Shown: positions 1 through 10,509, numbered from the stretch's first letter. The stretch is 64,000 bases of DNA from Paraburkholderia caledonica NBRC 102488 (GCF_000685095.1 NZ_BAYE01000001.1:186001-250000); one strand, 5' to 3'. A program made the numbers and translations. Notes: generated from the sequence alone by a model not told the origin.

Positions 1-246
1 CATCGACGCACCGCTCTTGTCGAGCGAATCGGACATCGACTTCAGCTTCTGGGCCATGTCCGCGAGATCCTTGTCGCGCTTCGCGAACTCGGCCTCGAGC
101 TTGACCTGGGCCGCCTTTGCCGCAGCCGATTCCCGCAGAATCCGGTCCGAATTCACCGCGGCAATCCTGGCTTCCTGCGCGTGCGCTACGCCGACGCCCA
201 GCGTCATTACCAGCGCCAGCGCGCAAGCCACACGTTTCGAAAACAT
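1..246 (-). CDS. skp: OmpH/Skp-family periplasmic chaperone (partial, cut by window edge)
   Basis: The N-terminal 82 residues of a Skp/OmpH chaperone, which holds unfolded outer-membrane proteins in the periplasm and hands them to the BAM complex. The start codon is at 246. A signal peptide (hydrophobic stretch about residues 7-21, cleavage after Ala-His-Ala) is followed by the family opening EARIAAVNSDRIL and a Lys/Glu/Ala-rich coiled-coil segment typical of the Skp tentacles. The rest lies outside the window. It follows bamA on the same strand with a 59-bp gap, the usual bamA-skp order before the lpxD-fabZ-lpxA genes. Identity rests on this order and the N-terminal pattern. Confidence 0.88.
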   Translation of the reverse strand, partial: MFSKRVACALALVMTLGVGVAHAQEARIAAVNSDRILRESAAAKAAQVKLEAEFAKRDKDLADMAQKLKSMSDSLDKSGASM

Positions 247-305
247 ACCGGTTAGCAAAGTGATCCTCTCGATACTGTTGTTTGGCGAGCTGTCCGCAAC
301 GCGGA

Positions 306-2618
306 TCAGAACGCCGTTCCGATCTGGAACTGAAACTTCTGATACTGGTCGCCCGTATGCTTGGTAAGCGGGAAGCCCAGGCTCAGCTTGAGCGGTCCGA
401 TCGGCGAAATCCATGCGAGGCCGACACCGTAGCCATAACGCAGACCGTTTGCGCCATTCGACGTGGCGGCAGTGCTCGCGTCCGCCCACACGTTACCCGC
501 GTCCAGGAACGTGAATACGCGCAGGGTTCGATCATAGCCGGTGCCCGGCAACGGGAACGTCAACTCGATATTGCCGACGAGCAGCTTCGAGCCGCCGATC
601 GGGTCGCCCGTGCTAGCGTCGCGAGGGCCAAGCGAACTCGGCTCGTAGCCGCGGACTGAACCGATACCGCCCGCGTAGTAGTTCTTGAAAATCGGGTACG
701 GCTTGCCGCCCATGCCCTTGCCGTAGCCGCCCTGGAAGTTGAAACCCAGCACGAAGCCGCGCGAAAACGAGTAATAGTACTGCGCGTTGATGTCGGCCTT
801 GTAATACTGGGTGCCGCCGATCGGCGTGCCGTATTCGGCGTTTGCCTGCGTGAAGTAGCCACGGCTCGGCACCAGCGCGCTATCGCGCGCATCGCGCGAC
901 CAGCCGACAGTAAGCGGTACGTTGTTCGACACGCGGCCAAAGTCCTGAACGTATTGCTTATACGACGCAGGCGTGTTCGCGTCGACGTCCAACTGGTTCT
1001 GCTCGAGACCCGCGCCGAAGTACACCGTATCCACTTCGGAGAACGGAATACCGAACTTCAGGTCGCCACCAATCGTAACGATCTTGAAGCTCGAATCGGT
1101 CGAGTAGTACAGCGGCTGATAGGTACGGTAATAGACGTCGGTAATACGCTTGATGCCGTCGACCGTGAAGTACGGATCGACCTGCGTAACCGTCAACGTC
1201 CGGTAGGTTTTCGCGGTATTGACGTTCACCGCGAGGCTCGTGCCCGAGCCGAACACGTTGTCTTGCGAGACGCCGGCCGACAGCACCACCTTGTCGGTCG
1301 ACGAAAAGCCCGCGCCCAGCGTGATCGCGCCCGTCGGCTTTTCAGCGACCTTGACGTCCACATCGACCTGGTCAGGCGTGCCTTCCACAGGAATGGTGGT
1401 CACGTCGACGTCGGTGAAATAGCCGAGACGGTTGATACGGTCTTTCGACAGTGCGAGGCGGTTCGAGTCGAACCACGAGCTTTCGAGCTGACGCATTTCG
1501 CGACGCACCACTTCGTCGCGCGTGCGTGTATTTCCGACCACATTGATACGGCGCACATAAACGCGGCGGCTCGGGTCCACCTGCAGCGTCAGGTCGACCT
1601 TGTGATTCGACTGGTCGATCTGCGGCTGCGCGTTGACGGTCGCGAACGCGTAACCATATTCGCCCAGTTTGTCGACGATCGACTTCGTGGTGGCCTGCAG
1701 CTTTTCGGCCGAAAAGCGATCGCCCGCTTTGATCTTGATGAGCTTGGCGAGTTCCGGCTCGCGGTCGAGCAGATTGCCGGCCAGCTTGATGCTCGAGATC
1801 GTGTACGGCTCGCCTTCATGCAGCGTGACCGTCAGATACATGTCCTTCTTGTCCGGCGTGATCGACACCTGTGTCGACTCGATATTGAACTCGAGGTAGC
1901 CGCGGTTCAGGTAATACGAGCGGACATTTTCGAGGTCGCCGGTGAGCTTGTCTTTCGCGTACAGGTCGTTCTTCGTGTACCACGAGAACCAGTTCGGCGT
2001 GGACAGCTGCATTTCGTCGCGCAACGTGCCCGTGCTGAACGCCTTGTTGCCGATGAAGTTGATCTGGCGAATCTTGGCGCTCGGCCCTTCGGCCACCGAG
2101 AACAGCACCGAGACGCGATTGCGGTCGATCGGCGTGATCGTGGTCGTGACCTCGGCTGCATAGTAGCCGCGCGTCAGGTACTGACGCTTCAGTTCCTGTT
2201 CGGCCTTGTCGACGAGTGCCTTGTCGTAGTAACGGCCTTGCGACAACCCCACGGCGCGCAGCGCCTTGGTCAGGTTTTCCTTGTCGAATTCGTGAATGCC
2301 CGCGAAGTCGATCGTGCCAATGGCCGGACGCTCCAGCACTTGCACGATGACCACATTGCCTTCGGTCGCGATCTTGACGTCGTTGAAGAAGCCCGTTGCG
2401 TACAGTGCGCGAATGGCTTCCGATGCCTTGTCGTCGCTGAACGTGTCGCCCTGCTTGATAGGCAGATAGGCGAACACGGTACCAGGTTCGACGCGTTGCA
2501 ATCCCTCGATCCGGATGTCTTGCACCACGAAGGGCGTGGTTGCGTGGGCGACCAGCCCATGCGCGGCGAATGCCGCGGTTATAACCGTCTTCGGAACAAA
2601 GCGATGAGGTTTAAACAA
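306..2618 (-). CDS. bamA: Outer-membrane protein assembly factor BamA
   Basis: The 770-residue Omp85 protein that inserts beta-barrel proteins into the outer membrane as the core of the BAM complex. It has a signal peptide (cleavage likely after AHA, residue 26), then five POTRA domains from about residue 30 to 430, beginning FVVQDIRIEGLQRVEPGTVF, and a C-terminal 16-strand barrel. The barrel carries the conserved VRGY motif of loop 6 (in GGIGSVRGYEPSSLG) and ends in Phe (FQIGTAF), the usual outer-membrane terminal signal. Length is normal for the family. It lies between rseP (67-bp gap upstream) and skp, so the sigma-E protease gene and two outer-membrane assembly genes are expressed side by side. 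Confidence 0.97.
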   Translation of the reverse strand: MFKPHRFVPKTVITAAFAAHGLVAHATTPFVVQDIRIEGLQRVEPGTVFAYLPIKQGDTFSDDKASEAIRALYATGFFNDVKIATEGNVVIVQVLERPAIGTIDFAGIHEFDKENLTKALRAVGLSQGRYYDKALVDKAEQELKRQYLTRGYYAAEVTTTITPIDRNRVSVLFSVAEGPSAKIRQINFIGNKAFSTGTLRDEMQLSTPNWFSWYTKNDLYAKDKLTGDLENVRSYYLNRGYLEFNIESTQVSITPDKKDMYLTVTLHEGEPYTISSIKLAGNLLDREPELAKLIKIKAGDRFSAEKLQATTKSIVDKLGEYGYAFATVNAQPQIDQSNHKVDLTLQVDPSRRVYVRRINVVGNTRTRDEVVRREMRQLESSWFDSNRLALSKDRINRLGYFTDVDVTTIPVEGTPDQVDVDVKVAEKPTGAITLGAGFSSTDKVVLSAGVSQDNVFGSGTSLAVNVNTAKTYRTLTVTQVDPYFTVDGIKRITDVYYRTYQPLYYSTDSSFKIVTIGGDLKFGIPFSEVDTVYFGAGLEQNQLDVDANTPASYKQYVQDFGRVSNNVPLTVGWSRDARDSALVPSRGYFTQANAEYGTPIGGTQYYKADINAQYYYSFSRGFVLGFNFQGGYGKGMGGKPYPIFKNYYAGGIGSVRGYEPSSLGPRDASTGDPIGGSKLLVGNIELTFPLPGTGYDRTLRVFTFLDAGNVWADASTAATSNGANGLRYGYGVGLAWISPIGPLKLSLGFPLTKHTGDQYQKFQFQIGTAF

Positions 2619-2685
2619 CGTGCTTCCCCAGTGTGTATAGCTGCATCAGGTCGGACGGTCGCCATTGTTAGCGCCGCCGGACACT

Positions 2686-4101
2686 TTAAAAGTGGATTAA
2701 ACGAGCGAGATCGTTGAACAGTGCAATCGCCGACAAAGCGACGATGCAGGCGAGACCCGCCCTCTGAAAAACGAGTTGCCAGCGATCGGAGACAACTTTA
2801 CCGGTCACAGCTTCAACCAAATAATATAACAGATGACCCCCGTCCAATACCGGAATTGGTAGCAGGTTCAGTACACCGAGGCTAATACTGACGAGGGCCA
2901 GGAACGACAGGAATGCAGAAGGACCGAGACGTGCGCTCTTTCCTGCGTAATCGGCGATCGTCACCGGACCCGACAGATTTTTCAGCGAAGCGTCGCCGAC
3001 GATCATGCGGCCGAACATCCGCACCGAATAAACCGCCAGGTCCCACGTGCGGCGCGCGCCCAGTTGAAGGCTTTCGAAAGGTCCATAGCGCACGTTGATC
3101 GACGGCACCTGGGTCGCCAGTTCGGCCCCGATGCGGCCGACCTGCTGTCCCGTTGCCGAGTCGCGCTGTGCCTGCGGAACAATGGTGATGTCTTCAAGCT
3201 TGCCCTGCGCCTCGCCCTGCGTTTGATCCTGCACTTTGCCGCCGGCCGCGCGCTCCACTTGCAGCGTCAAAGGCTTGCCGGCGTGCGATTTTACATACGC
3301 GATGAAGGCCGTGGCGTTGTCGGTTGCCATGCCGTTGATCGCGCGCAAACGGTCGCCTGGAACAAGCCCGGCTTTCTGCGCCGCGCTGCCCGGCTGCACA
3401 CCCGCAACGGTCAGCTTGCCGCCGCCGGGCTCGAAGCCGAGCCGCGACATGAAGTCGTCGTCTACGTCCTTTTCACCGACACCGCGCAGATCGAGTTGGA
3501 AGTCCGACGTGCCGCCCGGGCCTTTCGCGCTCAGCACGACACGCTTGTGATCGAAAGCCGCGCCTAGCAACTTCCAGCGCAAGTCCGACCAGGACCGCAC
3601 CGGCTCCGAGTCGGCAGCGTTCTCCGTGCGCACCGCCACCACCGTCTCGCCACCTTCGAACCCGGCGACGGCAGCCGCCGTGTTCGGCGCGGGCACGGCC
3701 AGAATGGCCGCAGGCTCTGTGACGCCGGTGGCGAACACGAGGCCGAACAGCACGACGGCCAGCAGAAAATTGGCGACCGGCCCGGCCGCCACGATCGCGA
3801 TACGCCGCCACACCGACTGCCGGTTGAACGCATGCGGCAACGCTTCGGCAGGAATCGGCGCGCTGCCGGTCTCACGCTCGTCGAGCATCTTCACATAGCC
3901 GCCGAGCGGCAGCGCGGCCACGGTCCACTCGGTGCCGCTCTTAGGACTGACCCACTGGAAGAGCGGCTTGCCGAAGCCGATCGAAAAGCGCAGCACCTTG
4001 ACGCCGCACAGCCGCGCCACGCTGTAATGCCCATATTCGTGGACGACCACGAGCACGCCAATCGCAACCGCGAAGGCGAGCACTTCGATCAGCAGATTCA
4101 T
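2686..4101 (-). CDS. rseP: Site-2 RIP metalloprotease RseP
   Basis: The 471-residue inner-membrane zinc protease that makes the second cut in anti-sigma factor RseA, releasing sigma-E, and clears leftover signal peptides. The zinc motif HEYGH is at residues 21-25 inside the first membrane helix, and the third-ligand motif LDGGH is near residue 419, before the last helices. The middle holds tandem PDZ domains (about residues 125-310), with a GxxPGSAAQKAGLVPGDRL stretch in the second. The start codon is 7 bp after the dxr stop, so the two are probably co-transcribed. Placement directly before bamA fits its role in outer-membrane stress. Confidence 0.96.
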   Translation of the reverse strand: MNLLIEVLAFAVAIGVLVVVHEYGHYSVARLCGVKVLRFSIGFGKPLFQWVSPKSGTEWTVAALPLGGYVKMLDERETGSAPIPAEALPHAFNRQSVWRRIAIVAAGPVANFLLAVVLFGLVFATGVTEPAAILAVPAPNTAAAVAGFEGGETVVAVRTENAADSEPVRSWSDLRWKLLGAAFDHKRVVLSAKGPGGTSDFQLDLRGVGEKDVDDDFMSRLGFEPGGGKLTVAGVQPGSAAQKAGLVPGDRLRAINGMATDNATAFIAYVKSHAGKPLTLQVERAAGGKVQDQTQGEAQGKLEDITIVPQAQRDSATGQQVGRIGAELATQVPSINVRYGPFESLQLGARRTWDLAVYSVRMFGRMIVGDASLKNLSGPVTIADYAGKSARLGPSAFLSFLALVSISLGVLNLLPIPVLDGGHLLYYLVEAVTGKVVSDRWQLVFQRAGLACIVALSAIALFNDLARLIHF

Positions 4102-4108
4102 AAGCGCC

Positions 4109-5314
4109 TCACTGGACGGCGCGTTCCGTGCGGCGGGCGGCGTCAGGCAGACGCGCGATGAATTCGGCAGCGGCGCGACGCGCTGCGGCGTCTGCTTCGA
4201 TCACGTCTTCGAGCGCGTGCGCGCTGCCGTTCGGCAACCCGTTGAGCACCGAGTCGACCACTTGCGCGATCGCCATGAAACCGATCTGGCGCGACAGGAA
4301 CGCTTCAACAGCAATTTCGTTAGCGGCGTTGAGCGCCGCACTGGCGAGGCCGCCTTCGGCAAGTGCCTTCATCGCGAGAGCCAGACAGGGGAAACGCGCG
4401 TAGTCCGGTTTTTCGAACGACAGCGACGCGATTTCCGCGAGGTCCAGTTGCGCGACGCCCGAATCGACACGATCCGGAAAGGCGAGCGCATGAGCGATGG
4501 GCGTACGCATGTCCGGGTTGCCGAGTTGCGCGAGCACCGAGCCGTCGGCATACGAAACCAGCGAATGGATCACGCTTTGCGGATGGATCAGCACGTCGAT
4601 GCGCTCGCCCGGCAAGCCGAACAGCCAATGAGCCTCGATCACTTCGAGGCCTTTGTTCATCATCGTGGCGGAGTCGACCGAAATCTTGCGGCCCATGACC
4701 CAGTTAGGGTGCTTGCAGGCTTCTTCGGGCGTGACGCCAGCAAGCGTGGCCGGTTCGCGCGTACGGAACGGGCCGCCCGACGCGGTCAGAATGATCTTGG
4801 ACACGCCGCCATGCAGCGCGGCTTCGCGCGGCAAGCACTGGAAAATAGCGTTGTGTTCGCTGTCGACCGGCAGCAGAACCGCGCCGTTGTCGTGGACCGC
4901 GTCCATGAAGATCGCGCCCGACATGACCAGCGCTTCCTTGTTGGCAAGCAGAATCCGTTTGCCGGCGCGCGCGGCGGCGAGGCTCGGCGCGAGGCCCGCC
5001 GCGCCCACGATGGCCGCCACGACCGTGTCGCAGCCACTGGACTTCGACACGTCGACGAGCGCCTGAGCGCCATAAGTCACTTCGGTCTTGCAGCCCGCCT
5101 CGCGCAACTTGGCCGCGACGCGCGCTGCCGTGTCGGCGTCGCCGACCACCGCGACTTCCGGCCGAAAACGCAGGCATTGCTCGACGAGTTTGTCGCCGTT
5201 GCGGTGTGCGGTGAGCGCATAAACCGAAAAACGCTCCGGATGACGCGCGACGACGTCGAGCGTGCTGTCTCCAATCGAGCCCGTGGAACCGAGCAATGTC
5301 AGACGTTTTTGCAT
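4109..5314 (-). CDS. dxr: 1-deoxy-D-xylulose-5-phosphate reductoisomerase
   Basis: 401-residue DXP reductoisomerase (IspC), the first committed step of the MEP isoprenoid pathway, converting DXP to MEP with NADPH. The N-terminal nucleotide-binding loop GSTGSIG is at residues 9-15. The metal and substrate motifs [14 protein letters not shown] and [17 protein letters not shown] are present. I chose the ATG at 5314 because [15 protein letters not shown] is the family N-terminus and a purine-rich site (AGAAAGAG) precedes it. An upstream in-frame start would add 26 Cys/Arg-rich residues that overlap cdsA and look non-coding. It is 10 bp after cdsA, and with uppS this puts isoprenoid supply and use in one operon. 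Confidence 0.96.
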   Translation of the reverse strand: MQKRLTLLGSTGSIGDSTLDVVARHPERFSVYALTAHRNGDKLVEQCLRFRPEVAVVGDADTAARVAAKLREAGCKTEVTYGAQALVDVSKSSGCDTVVAAIVGAAGLAPSLAAARAGKRILLANKEALVMSGAIFMDAVHDNGAVLLPVDSEHNAIFQCLPREAALHGGVSKIILTASGGPFRTREPATLAGVTPEEACKHPNWVMGRKISVDSATMMNKGLEVIEAHWLFGLPGERIDVLIHPQSVIHSLVSYADGSVLAQLGNPDMRTPIAHALAFPDRVDSGVAQLDLAEIASLSFEKPDYARFPCLALAMKALAEGGLASAALNAANEIAVEAFLSRQIGFMAIAQVVDSVLNGLPNGSAHALEDVIEADAAARRAAAEFIARLPDAARRTERAVQ

Positions 5315-5324
5315 ATCTCTTTCT

Positions 5325-6146
5325 CTAGCCGAGCAGCAGCATGGCAAGCGGCAGCACCGGCAACAATGCGTCGATGCGGTCGAGCACGCCACCGTGCCCC
5401 GGCAACAGGCCGCTCGAATCTTTCACGCCGGCCTGGCGCTTCATCATGGATTCAAAAAGGTCGCCTACCACGCTGAACACCACCAGCAGGGTCAGCGCAA
5501 GCAGCGCACGCAGGGCGCCCCAATGCGCCCACAAGCCGGAATACAGGGTCGGCTCGAACGCATGCAGAACGACCGCCGCCAGCGCGACAATCATGACGAC
5601 GAGCCAGCCGCCGATCGCGCCCTCCCACGTCTTGCCCGGGCTGATGGCGGGCGCGAGCTTGTGCTTGCCGAACGCCTTCCCCGAGAAGTATGCGCCGATA
5701 TCGGCGAGCCATACCAATAGCAGCAGCGACAGCACGAACGGCACACCCTGCATGCGCGCGGCGACGAGAGCATGCCAGCACGCGACGAATATCACAATCC
5801 CGGCAAGAAACAGGAAGTTACGCCACGCGCCCTGCGCGAGCGTCGGTTTGCGCAGCAGCACGAATGGGCCGGCGATCACCCAGAAAATGGCGGCCGCTTT
5901 GTAAAACGGCCGTGCATCGTCGACGCCGATGCCGAGACGCGTGCTGGCCACTAGCGCTACTGCGGCGACCAGCGCGTAAATGACGGGGCCCGCGCCGCCC
6001 AGCTTGAGCAGGCGCGCCCACTCCCATGCAGCGAACACGACGACGAACGCAATCAGTGCGCCGAACGCGCCGACCGGCGCGAACAACGTGACGGGCAGGA
6101 ACACCGCCAGGAGGACGACCGCCGTGATGACACGGGTTTTTAGCAT
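5325..6146 (-). CDS. cdsA: Phosphatidate cytidylyltransferase
   Basis: 273-residue CDP-diacylglycerol synthase, which activates phosphatidic acid with CTP for all phospholipid synthesis. It is a multi-pass inner-membrane protein with a hydrophobic N-terminus ([19 protein letters not shown]). The C-terminal CDS signature is clear: [19 protein letters not shown] followed by VLDRIDALL. The start is the ATG at 6146, which overlaps the end of uppS by 7 nt and so suggests translational coupling. A longer in-frame reading into uppS is Arg-rich and is a shadow of uppS. Confidence 0.95.
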   Translation of the reverse strand: MLKTRVITAVVLLAVFLPVTLFAPVGAFGALIAFVVVFAAWEWARLLKLGGAGPVIYALVAAVALVASTRLGIGVDDARPFYKAAAIFWVIAGPFVLLRKPTLAQGAWRNFLFLAGIVIFVACWHALVAARMQGVPFVLSLLLLVWLADIGAYFSGKAFGKHKLAPAISPGKTWEGAIGGWLVVMIVALAAVVLHAFEPTLYSGLWAHWGALRALLALTLLVVFSVVGDLFESMMKRQAGVKDSSGLLPGHGGVLDRIDALLPVLPLAMLLLG

Positions 6147-6922
6147 GGAAGCGAATCGACGTTTTGCGATTGCGGCTCGAGTTGAGCACTGGTGCGGCCG
6201 AAACGGCGCTCGCGCTCCGCATAAGACGCGATTGCGTGGCCGAGGGCGTCGGCGTCGAAATCCGGCCAGAAGATGTCGGTGAAGTAGAACTCGGTGTAAG
6301 CGAGCTGCCACAGCAGGAAATTGCTGACGCGCCGCTCGCCGCCCGTGCGGATGAACAGATCGGGCTCGGGCGCATATGCCATGGACAGATGTTCTGCGAA
6401 CGATTCCTCGTTCACCTCGACCGCCTTGCCCGCCAGCGCCGACTGCTCGGCCAGCTTGCGGGTGGCCTGCATGATGTCCCAGCGACCGCCGTAATTGGCT
6501 GCGATGGTCAGCGTGAGGCGGGTATTGCGCGCGGTCTTGGTCTCGGCGCGCTTGATCAGATCGCGGATGCGCGTATCGAAACGTTCGAGATCGCCGACCA
6601 CCCGCAAACGGATGCCGTTCGCGTGGAGCTTGCCGATCTCGCGCTCGAGCGCGGTGACGAACAGGCGCATGAGGAACGACACTTCCTCGTTCGGCCGGCG
6701 CCAGTTTTCTGAACTGAAGGCAAACAGCGTCAGATATTCGACGCCCTGACGGGCGCACGCCTCGACGGCTGCACGCACAGCGTCGACGCCGCGCGTATGA
6801 CCGGCCACGCGCGGCAAGCGGCGTTGGGTGGCCCAACGGCCATTGCCGTCCATGATGATCGCGATGTGTCGCGGCACCGCGGCGACATCAGGCACGCGCA
6901 CGGTTGAACTGGTGTAGGTCAT
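6140..6922 (-). CDS. uppS: Undecaprenyl diphosphate synthase (cis-prenyltransferase)
   Basis: 260-residue cis-prenyltransferase that adds eight isopentenyl units to farnesyl-PP to make the C55 lipid carrier for peptidoglycan, LPS and other surface glycans. Catalytic Asp25 is in the family motif [10 protein letters not shown], and the downstream [11 protein letters not shown] and [15 protein letters not shown] motifs are intact. About 12 extra residues precede the conserved core, which is common. It overlaps cdsA by 7 nt. The 154-bp gap from frr contains a GC-rich hairpin (7047-7068). Confidence 0.97.
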   Translation of the reverse strand: MTYTSSTVRVPDVAAVPRHIAIIMDGNGRWATQRRLPRVAGHTRGVDAVRAAVEACARQGVEYLTLFAFSSENWRRPNEEVSFLMRLFVTALEREIGKLHANGIRLRVVGDLERFDTRIRDLIKRAETKTARNTRLTLTIAANYGGRWDIMQATRKLAEQSALAGKAVEVNEESFAEHLSMAYAPEPDLFIRTGGERRVSNFLLWQLAYTEFYFTDIFWPDFDADALGHAIASYAERERRFGRTSAQLEPQSQNVDSLPC

Positions 6923-7046
6923 GGCCGTCGGGACAATAACTGCAAATGAAGAAGTGCAAACCTTGGATTTGGTGAGTCCTCCCAGACCTGGCGCTGCATG
7001 ACCAACATTTAGCGCCAGCCCCTGAAGGGGCAGGAAAACCCGTGCC

Positions 7047-7068
7047 GGCTCCGTGTCTGGACGGAGCC
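7047..7068 (-). terminator. GC-rich hairpin between frr and uppS
   Basis: On the minus strand GGCTCCGT pairs with ACGGAGCC around a 6-nt loop, shortly after the frr stop. A short T4 tract follows about 8 nt after the stem, so it is a weak or partial intrinsic terminator, or an RNA-processing or stability element. The genes on either side run the same way. Confidence 0.4.
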
Positions 7069-7076
7069 GAGCAGCA

Positions 7077-7637
7077 TCACACCGTCATGATCTCTGCTTC
7101 TTTGGTCACGACGAGCTTGTCGATTTCAGCGACGAATTTGTCCGTCAGCTTCTGAATGTCGTCACCTGCACGGCGCTCGTCGTCTTCCGAAATTTCTTTG
7201 TCTTTCACGAGCTTCTTCAGTTGCTCGTTAGCGTCGCGGCGCAAATTGCGGACAGCGATCTTGGCCGTTTCGGCTTCGCTCTTGACCACTTTCGTCAGCT
7301 CGCGGCGGCGTTCTTCGGTCAGCGCGGGCATCGGTACGCGAATCACATCGCCCTGCGTGGCCGGGTTCAGACCGAGGTCCGACTCGCGGATCGCCTTTTC
7401 GACGACCTGGACCATCTTCTTTTCCCACGGCTGAACGCCGATCGTGCGTGCGTCGATCAGCGTCAGGTTCGCAACCTGAGAAATAGGCACCGGCGAGCCG
7501 TAGTAGTCGCACTGGATGTGATCGAGCAGGCCCGTGTGCGCACGACCCGTACGGATTTTCGACAGATCGTTCTTGAACGCGTCGATGGAACGCTGCATCT
7601 TTTGCTCAGCGCCCTTCCTGATATCAGCCACAGACAT
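7077..7637 (-). CDS. frr: Ribosome recycling factor
   Basis: 186-residue RRF, which with EF-G splits post-termination ribosomes. The sequence is full length and typical: an N-terminal helix with [20 protein letters not shown], the beta domain ([15 protein letters not shown]), and the C-terminal helices ([17 protein letters not shown]). A strong GGAGG ribosome-binding site sits 7 nt before the ATG at 7637. It lies 100 bp after pyrH in the conserved order rpsB-tsf-pyrH-frr. Confidence 0.98.
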   Translation of the reverse strand: MSVADIRKGAEQKMQRSIDAFKNDLSKIRTGRAHTGLLDHIQCDYYGSPVPISQVANLTLIDARTIGVQPWEKKMVQVVEKAIRESDLGLNPATQGDVIRVPMPALTEERRRELTKVVKSEAETAKIAVRNLRRDANEQLKKLVKDKEISEDDERRAGDDIQKLTDKFVAEIDKLVVTKEAEIMTV

Positions 7638-7737
7638 TTTTAAACCTCCGAACCTTCAAAACTGTGCGAGCCGGCCAGCACGCGCGATATGCGGCGGCCC
7701 GGGCCCGCGTCGAAGCCCACGTTATGTGAACGAGAGT

Positions 7738-8451
7738 TTACACGTGGACGAGGGTGCCCTCGTCCTCGCCGAGCACGATACGCTTGAGCGCGCCCGGTTT
7801 GACGATCGAAAACACGCGGATCGGCAGCTTCTGGTCGCGGCACAGCGCGAACGCGGTGGCGTCCATGACCTGCAGATTGCGGCCGATTGCCTCGTCGAAG
7901 CTGATCGTCGTGTAGCGCGTCGCGCTCGGATCTTTCTTCGGGTCGGCGGAGTAGACGCCGTCCACTTTGGTGGCTTTCAGCACGACTTCAGCGCCGATTT
8001 CCGAGCCGCGCAGCGCAGCGGCCGTGTCGGTCGTGAAGAACGGGTTGCCGGTTCCGGCCGCGAAAATCACGACTTTACCTTCTTCGAGCTGGCGAATCGC
8101 GCGCGGGCGGATATACGGCTCGACCACCTGGTCCATACGCAGCGCGGACTGCACACGCGCTTCGATGCCTGCATGCCGCATGGCGTCCTGCAGTGCCAGC
8201 GCGTTCATCATGGTGGCCAGCATGCCCATGTAGTCGGCCGTGGCGCGGTCCATGCCGGCCGCGCCGCCTGCTACGCCGCGAAAAATGTTGCCGCCGCCGA
8301 TCACCACGGCCAACTGCGTTCCGAGACGGACCACTTCGGCCACGTCCGCCACCATTCGTTCGATGGTCGCGCGATTGATGCCAAAGGCATCGTCGCCCAT
8401 CAGAGCTTCACCGGAGAGTTTGAGCAGAACGCGTTTGTAGGCAGTGGGCAT
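7738..8451 (-). CDS. pyrH: Uridylate (UMP) kinase
   Basis: 237-residue hexameric bacterial UMP kinase, converting UMP to UDP and allosterically controlled by GTP and UTP. The amino-acid-kinase fold signatures are present: KLSGEAL near the N-terminus, [11 protein letters not shown], and [19 protein letters not shown] in the nucleotide-binding half. The start [17 protein letters not shown] matches the family. The 220-bp gap to tsf holds a stem-loop at 8613-8639 but no gene. Confidence 0.97.
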   Translation of the reverse strand: MPTAYKRVLLKLSGEALMGDDAFGINRATIERMVADVAEVVRLGTQLAVVIGGGNIFRGVAGGAAGMDRATADYMGMLATMMNALALQDAMRHAGIEARVQSALRMDQVVEPYIRPRAIRQLEEGKVVIFAAGTGNPFFTTDTAAALRGSEIGAEVVLKATKVDGVYSADPKKDPSATRYTTISFDEAIGRNLQVMDATAFALCRDQKLPIRVFSIVKPGALKRIVLGEDEGTLVHV

Positions 8452-8612
8452 AGGGGTATCCAGATCGCGCAGAACAGGGCAACAACAAGGGACTAATGTA
8501 GGGGTGAAATGCTGATTCGGGCAAGCGCCGCCAAATTGATCAACACGTGAGGCTCGTCAATGGCGGCTGCACAGCGGGGGTCGACCCGCGCGCAGCCTTG
8601 TGGCGCTGCCGA

Positions 8613-8639
8613 CCGCGGCACAGTCTTGCTCTGCCGCGG
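8613..8639. other. Stem-loop in the tsf-pyrH gap
   Basis: CCGCGGCA (8613-8620) and TGCCGCGG (8632-8639) form an 8-bp stem with an 11-nt loop. No T-tract follows on either strand, so it is not a classical terminator. It could be a processing or stability element between tsf and pyrH. Confidence 0.35.
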
Positions 8640-8672
8640 GGACAACGGTACTAGCTGAAGCTTAGGTGAAGC

Positions 8673-9554
8673 TTATTGTTGCTTTGCAGCAGCCACTTGA
8701 GCGGCGACTTCAGCAGCGAAGTCATCCTGCTTCTTCTCGATGCCTTCGCCGACCACGAACAGCGCGAACTTCTGGACGCTCGCGTTGCCAGCCTTCAGCA
8801 TCTGTTCGATCGTCTGCTTGTCGTTCTTAACGAACGTCTGGTTCAGCAGCGACACTTCCTTCAGGTACTTCTGCACGCTGCCGTCGACCATCTTCGTGAC
8901 GATTTCAGCCGGCTTGCCCGATTCCGCGGCCTTCTGCTCAGCGATGCTGCGTTCCTTGGCGATCAGATCCGCCGGCACGTCGTCCGACGACAGCGAGACC
9001 GGCTTCATGGCGGCGATGTGCATAGCGACGTCCTTGCCGACCTGCTCGTCTGCGCCCGTGTACTCGACCAGCACGCCGATGCGCGTGCCGTGCAGATACG
9101 CAGCCAGCTTGTTCGACGTCTCGAAACGCACGAAACGGCGGATCGACAGGTTTTCACCGATCTTGCCGACCAGCGCGAGACGCACTGCATCGACCGTCTG
9201 GCCGTCGAGCGGCAAAGCGGACAGCGCGGCGACGTCAGCCGGGTTTTGCGTTGCGACCAGCTCGGCGATCTTCTTCGAGAAAGCGAGGAAGTCGTCGTTC
9301 TTCGAAACGAAGTCGGTTTCGCAGTTCAGTTCGACCAGCGAACCCGCATTGCCGCCAATGAACGAGGCAACCACGCCTTCAGCCGTGACGCGCGATGCAG
9401 CCTTGCTCGCCTTGTTGCCCAGCTTCACGCGCAGCAGCTCTTCAGCGCGCGCCATGTCGCCGTCGGCTTCCGTCAGCGCTTTTTTGCATTCCATCATCGG
9501 CGCGTCGGTCTTTGCGCGCAGTTCTGCAACCATGCTTGCGGTAATTGCCGCCAT
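8673..9554 (-). CDS. tsf: Translation elongation factor Ts
   Basis: 293-residue EF-Ts, the guanine nucleotide exchange factor for EF-Tu. The N-terminal UBA-like domain contains the family signature [12 protein letters not shown], and the second signature [15 protein letters not shown] follows in the core. Two adjacent ATG codons occur at 9557 and 9554. The AAGGAG site is only 3 nt from the first but 6 nt from the second, so I use 9554. It follows rpsB by 202 bp, with a terminator-like hairpin between the two. Confidence 0.97.
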   Translation of the reverse strand: MAAITASMVAELRAKTDAPMMECKKALTEADGDMARAEELLRVKLGNKASKAASRVTAEGVVASFIGGNAGSLVELNCETDFVSKNDDFLAFSKKIAELVATQNPADVAALSALPLDGQTVDAVRLALVGKIGENLSIRRFVRFETSNKLAAYLHGTRIGVLVEYTGADEQVGKDVAMHIAAMKPVSLSSDDVPADLIAKERSIAEQKAAESGKPAEIVTKMVDGSVQKYLKEVSLLNQTFVKNDKQTIEQMLKAGNASVQKFALFVVGEGIEKKQDDFAAEVAAQVAAAKQQ

Positions 9555-9704
9555 CATTTGCTCCTTGAGTTCGATCTGTCACACGCCGCCCGGACTTCGA
9601 TACCGGCGGCAAGAATTCGTTTCAGCGTTATGCGCGTTTTTTACGGATAACGCGTCGGACACAGCCCCAGCCGGAGACAGCGCCCCACTACGACGTCGCG
9701 GCTT

Positions 9705-9738
9705 AAAAAAAGGGGGCCTGTAGAAAGCCCCCTTTTTT
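9705..9738 (-). terminator. Intrinsic terminator/attenuator between rpsB and tsf (also reads on plus)
   Basis: GGGGGC (9712-9717) and GCCCCC (9727-9732) form a stem around a 9-nt loop, flanked by A7 on the left and T6 on the right, so it has a U-tract in either direction. On the minus strand it lies about 20 bp after the rpsB stop and about 150 bp before tsf. It probably ends part of the rpsB transcripts and sets the S2:EF-Ts ratio. Confidence 0.75.
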
Positions 9739-9756
9739 GCCGGACACAGGGCAGCT

Positions 9757-10509
9757 TTACGCTTCCGCGTTGACCTCGACGAACTCGTCGCCGTCGTCGC
9801 CGCGTGCAGCCTGCACCACTTCGTTGACCGCATTGGCGCGGCCTTCGAGGATCGCGTCGGCCACGCCAGCCGCGTACAGAGCGACGGCCTTGCTGGCGTC
9901 GTCGTTACCCGGGATCACGTAGTCGATGCCTTCCGGCGAGTGGTTCGTATCGACCACTGCGATGACCGGCACGCCGAGCTTGTTAGCCTCGGTGACGGCG
10001 ATCTTGTGGTAGCCGACGTCGACCACGAAAATCGCGTCCGGAATGCCGCCCATGTCCTTCACGCCGCCAATCGACTTTTGCAGCTTGGCCATTTCGCGTT
10101 CGAACAGCAGCGCTTCCTTCTTGCTCATGCGCTCCGTTTCGCCTGCTTCCAGCGCTGCTTCCATGTCCTTCAGGCGCTTGATCGAAACCTTCAGCGTCTT
10201 GAAGTTGGTCAGCATGCCGCCAAGCCAGCGTGCGTTGACGTACGGCATACCCGCGCGCTGCGCTTCCTGAGCGATCGTGTCGCGCGATTGACGCTTCGTG
10301 CCGACGAACAGGATTGTGCCGCGGTTCGCTGCCAGTTGACGCGCGTACTTCAGCGCGTCGTTGTACATCGGCAGCGTCTTTTCGAGGTTGATGATGTGAA
10401 TCTTGTTGCGATGACCGAAAATGAAGGGAGCCATCTTCGGGTTCCAGAAGCGCGTTTGGTGACCGAAGTGGACACCGGCTTCCAGCATTTGACGCATGGT
10501 AACTGCCAT
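9757..10509 (-). CDS. rpsB: 30S ribosomal protein S2
   Basis: 250-residue S2, a late-assembling 30S protein needed for S1 binding. The sequence begins [23 protein letters not shown], the S2 signature, and continues with the central coiled-coil ([29 protein letters not shown]) and the conserved ending of the globular domain. A GGAGA site lies 5 nt upstream of the ATG. A near-consensus promoter lies about 240 nt upstream, leaving a long GC-rich leader. Confidence 0.98.
   Translation of the reverse strand: MAVTMRQMLEAGVHFGHQTRFWNPKMAPFIFGHRNKIHIINLEKTLPMYNDALKYARQLAANRGTILFVGTKRQSRDTIAQEAQRAGMPYVNARWLGGMLTNFKTLKVSIKRLKDMEAALEAGETERMSKKEALLFEREMAKLQKSIGGVKDMGGIPDAIFVVDVGYHKIAVTEANKLGVPVIAVVDTNHSPEGIDYVIPGNDDASKAVALYAAGVADAILEGRANAVNEVVQAARGDDGDEFVEVNAEA

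Noticed and set aside
954..2717. Long plus-strand reading frame opposite bamA
   Set aside because: It mirrors bamA codons; high-GC genes give long open frames on the opposite strand. Composition is Arg/Val/Asp-biased without family resemblance.
5315..5392. Longer N-terminus for dxr
   Set aside because: Adds a Cys/Arg-rich stretch that reads inside cdsA and breaks the family N-terminus.
4217..5476. Long plus-strand frame opposite dxr
   Set aside because: Same antisense artefact; no ribosome-binding site or motif.
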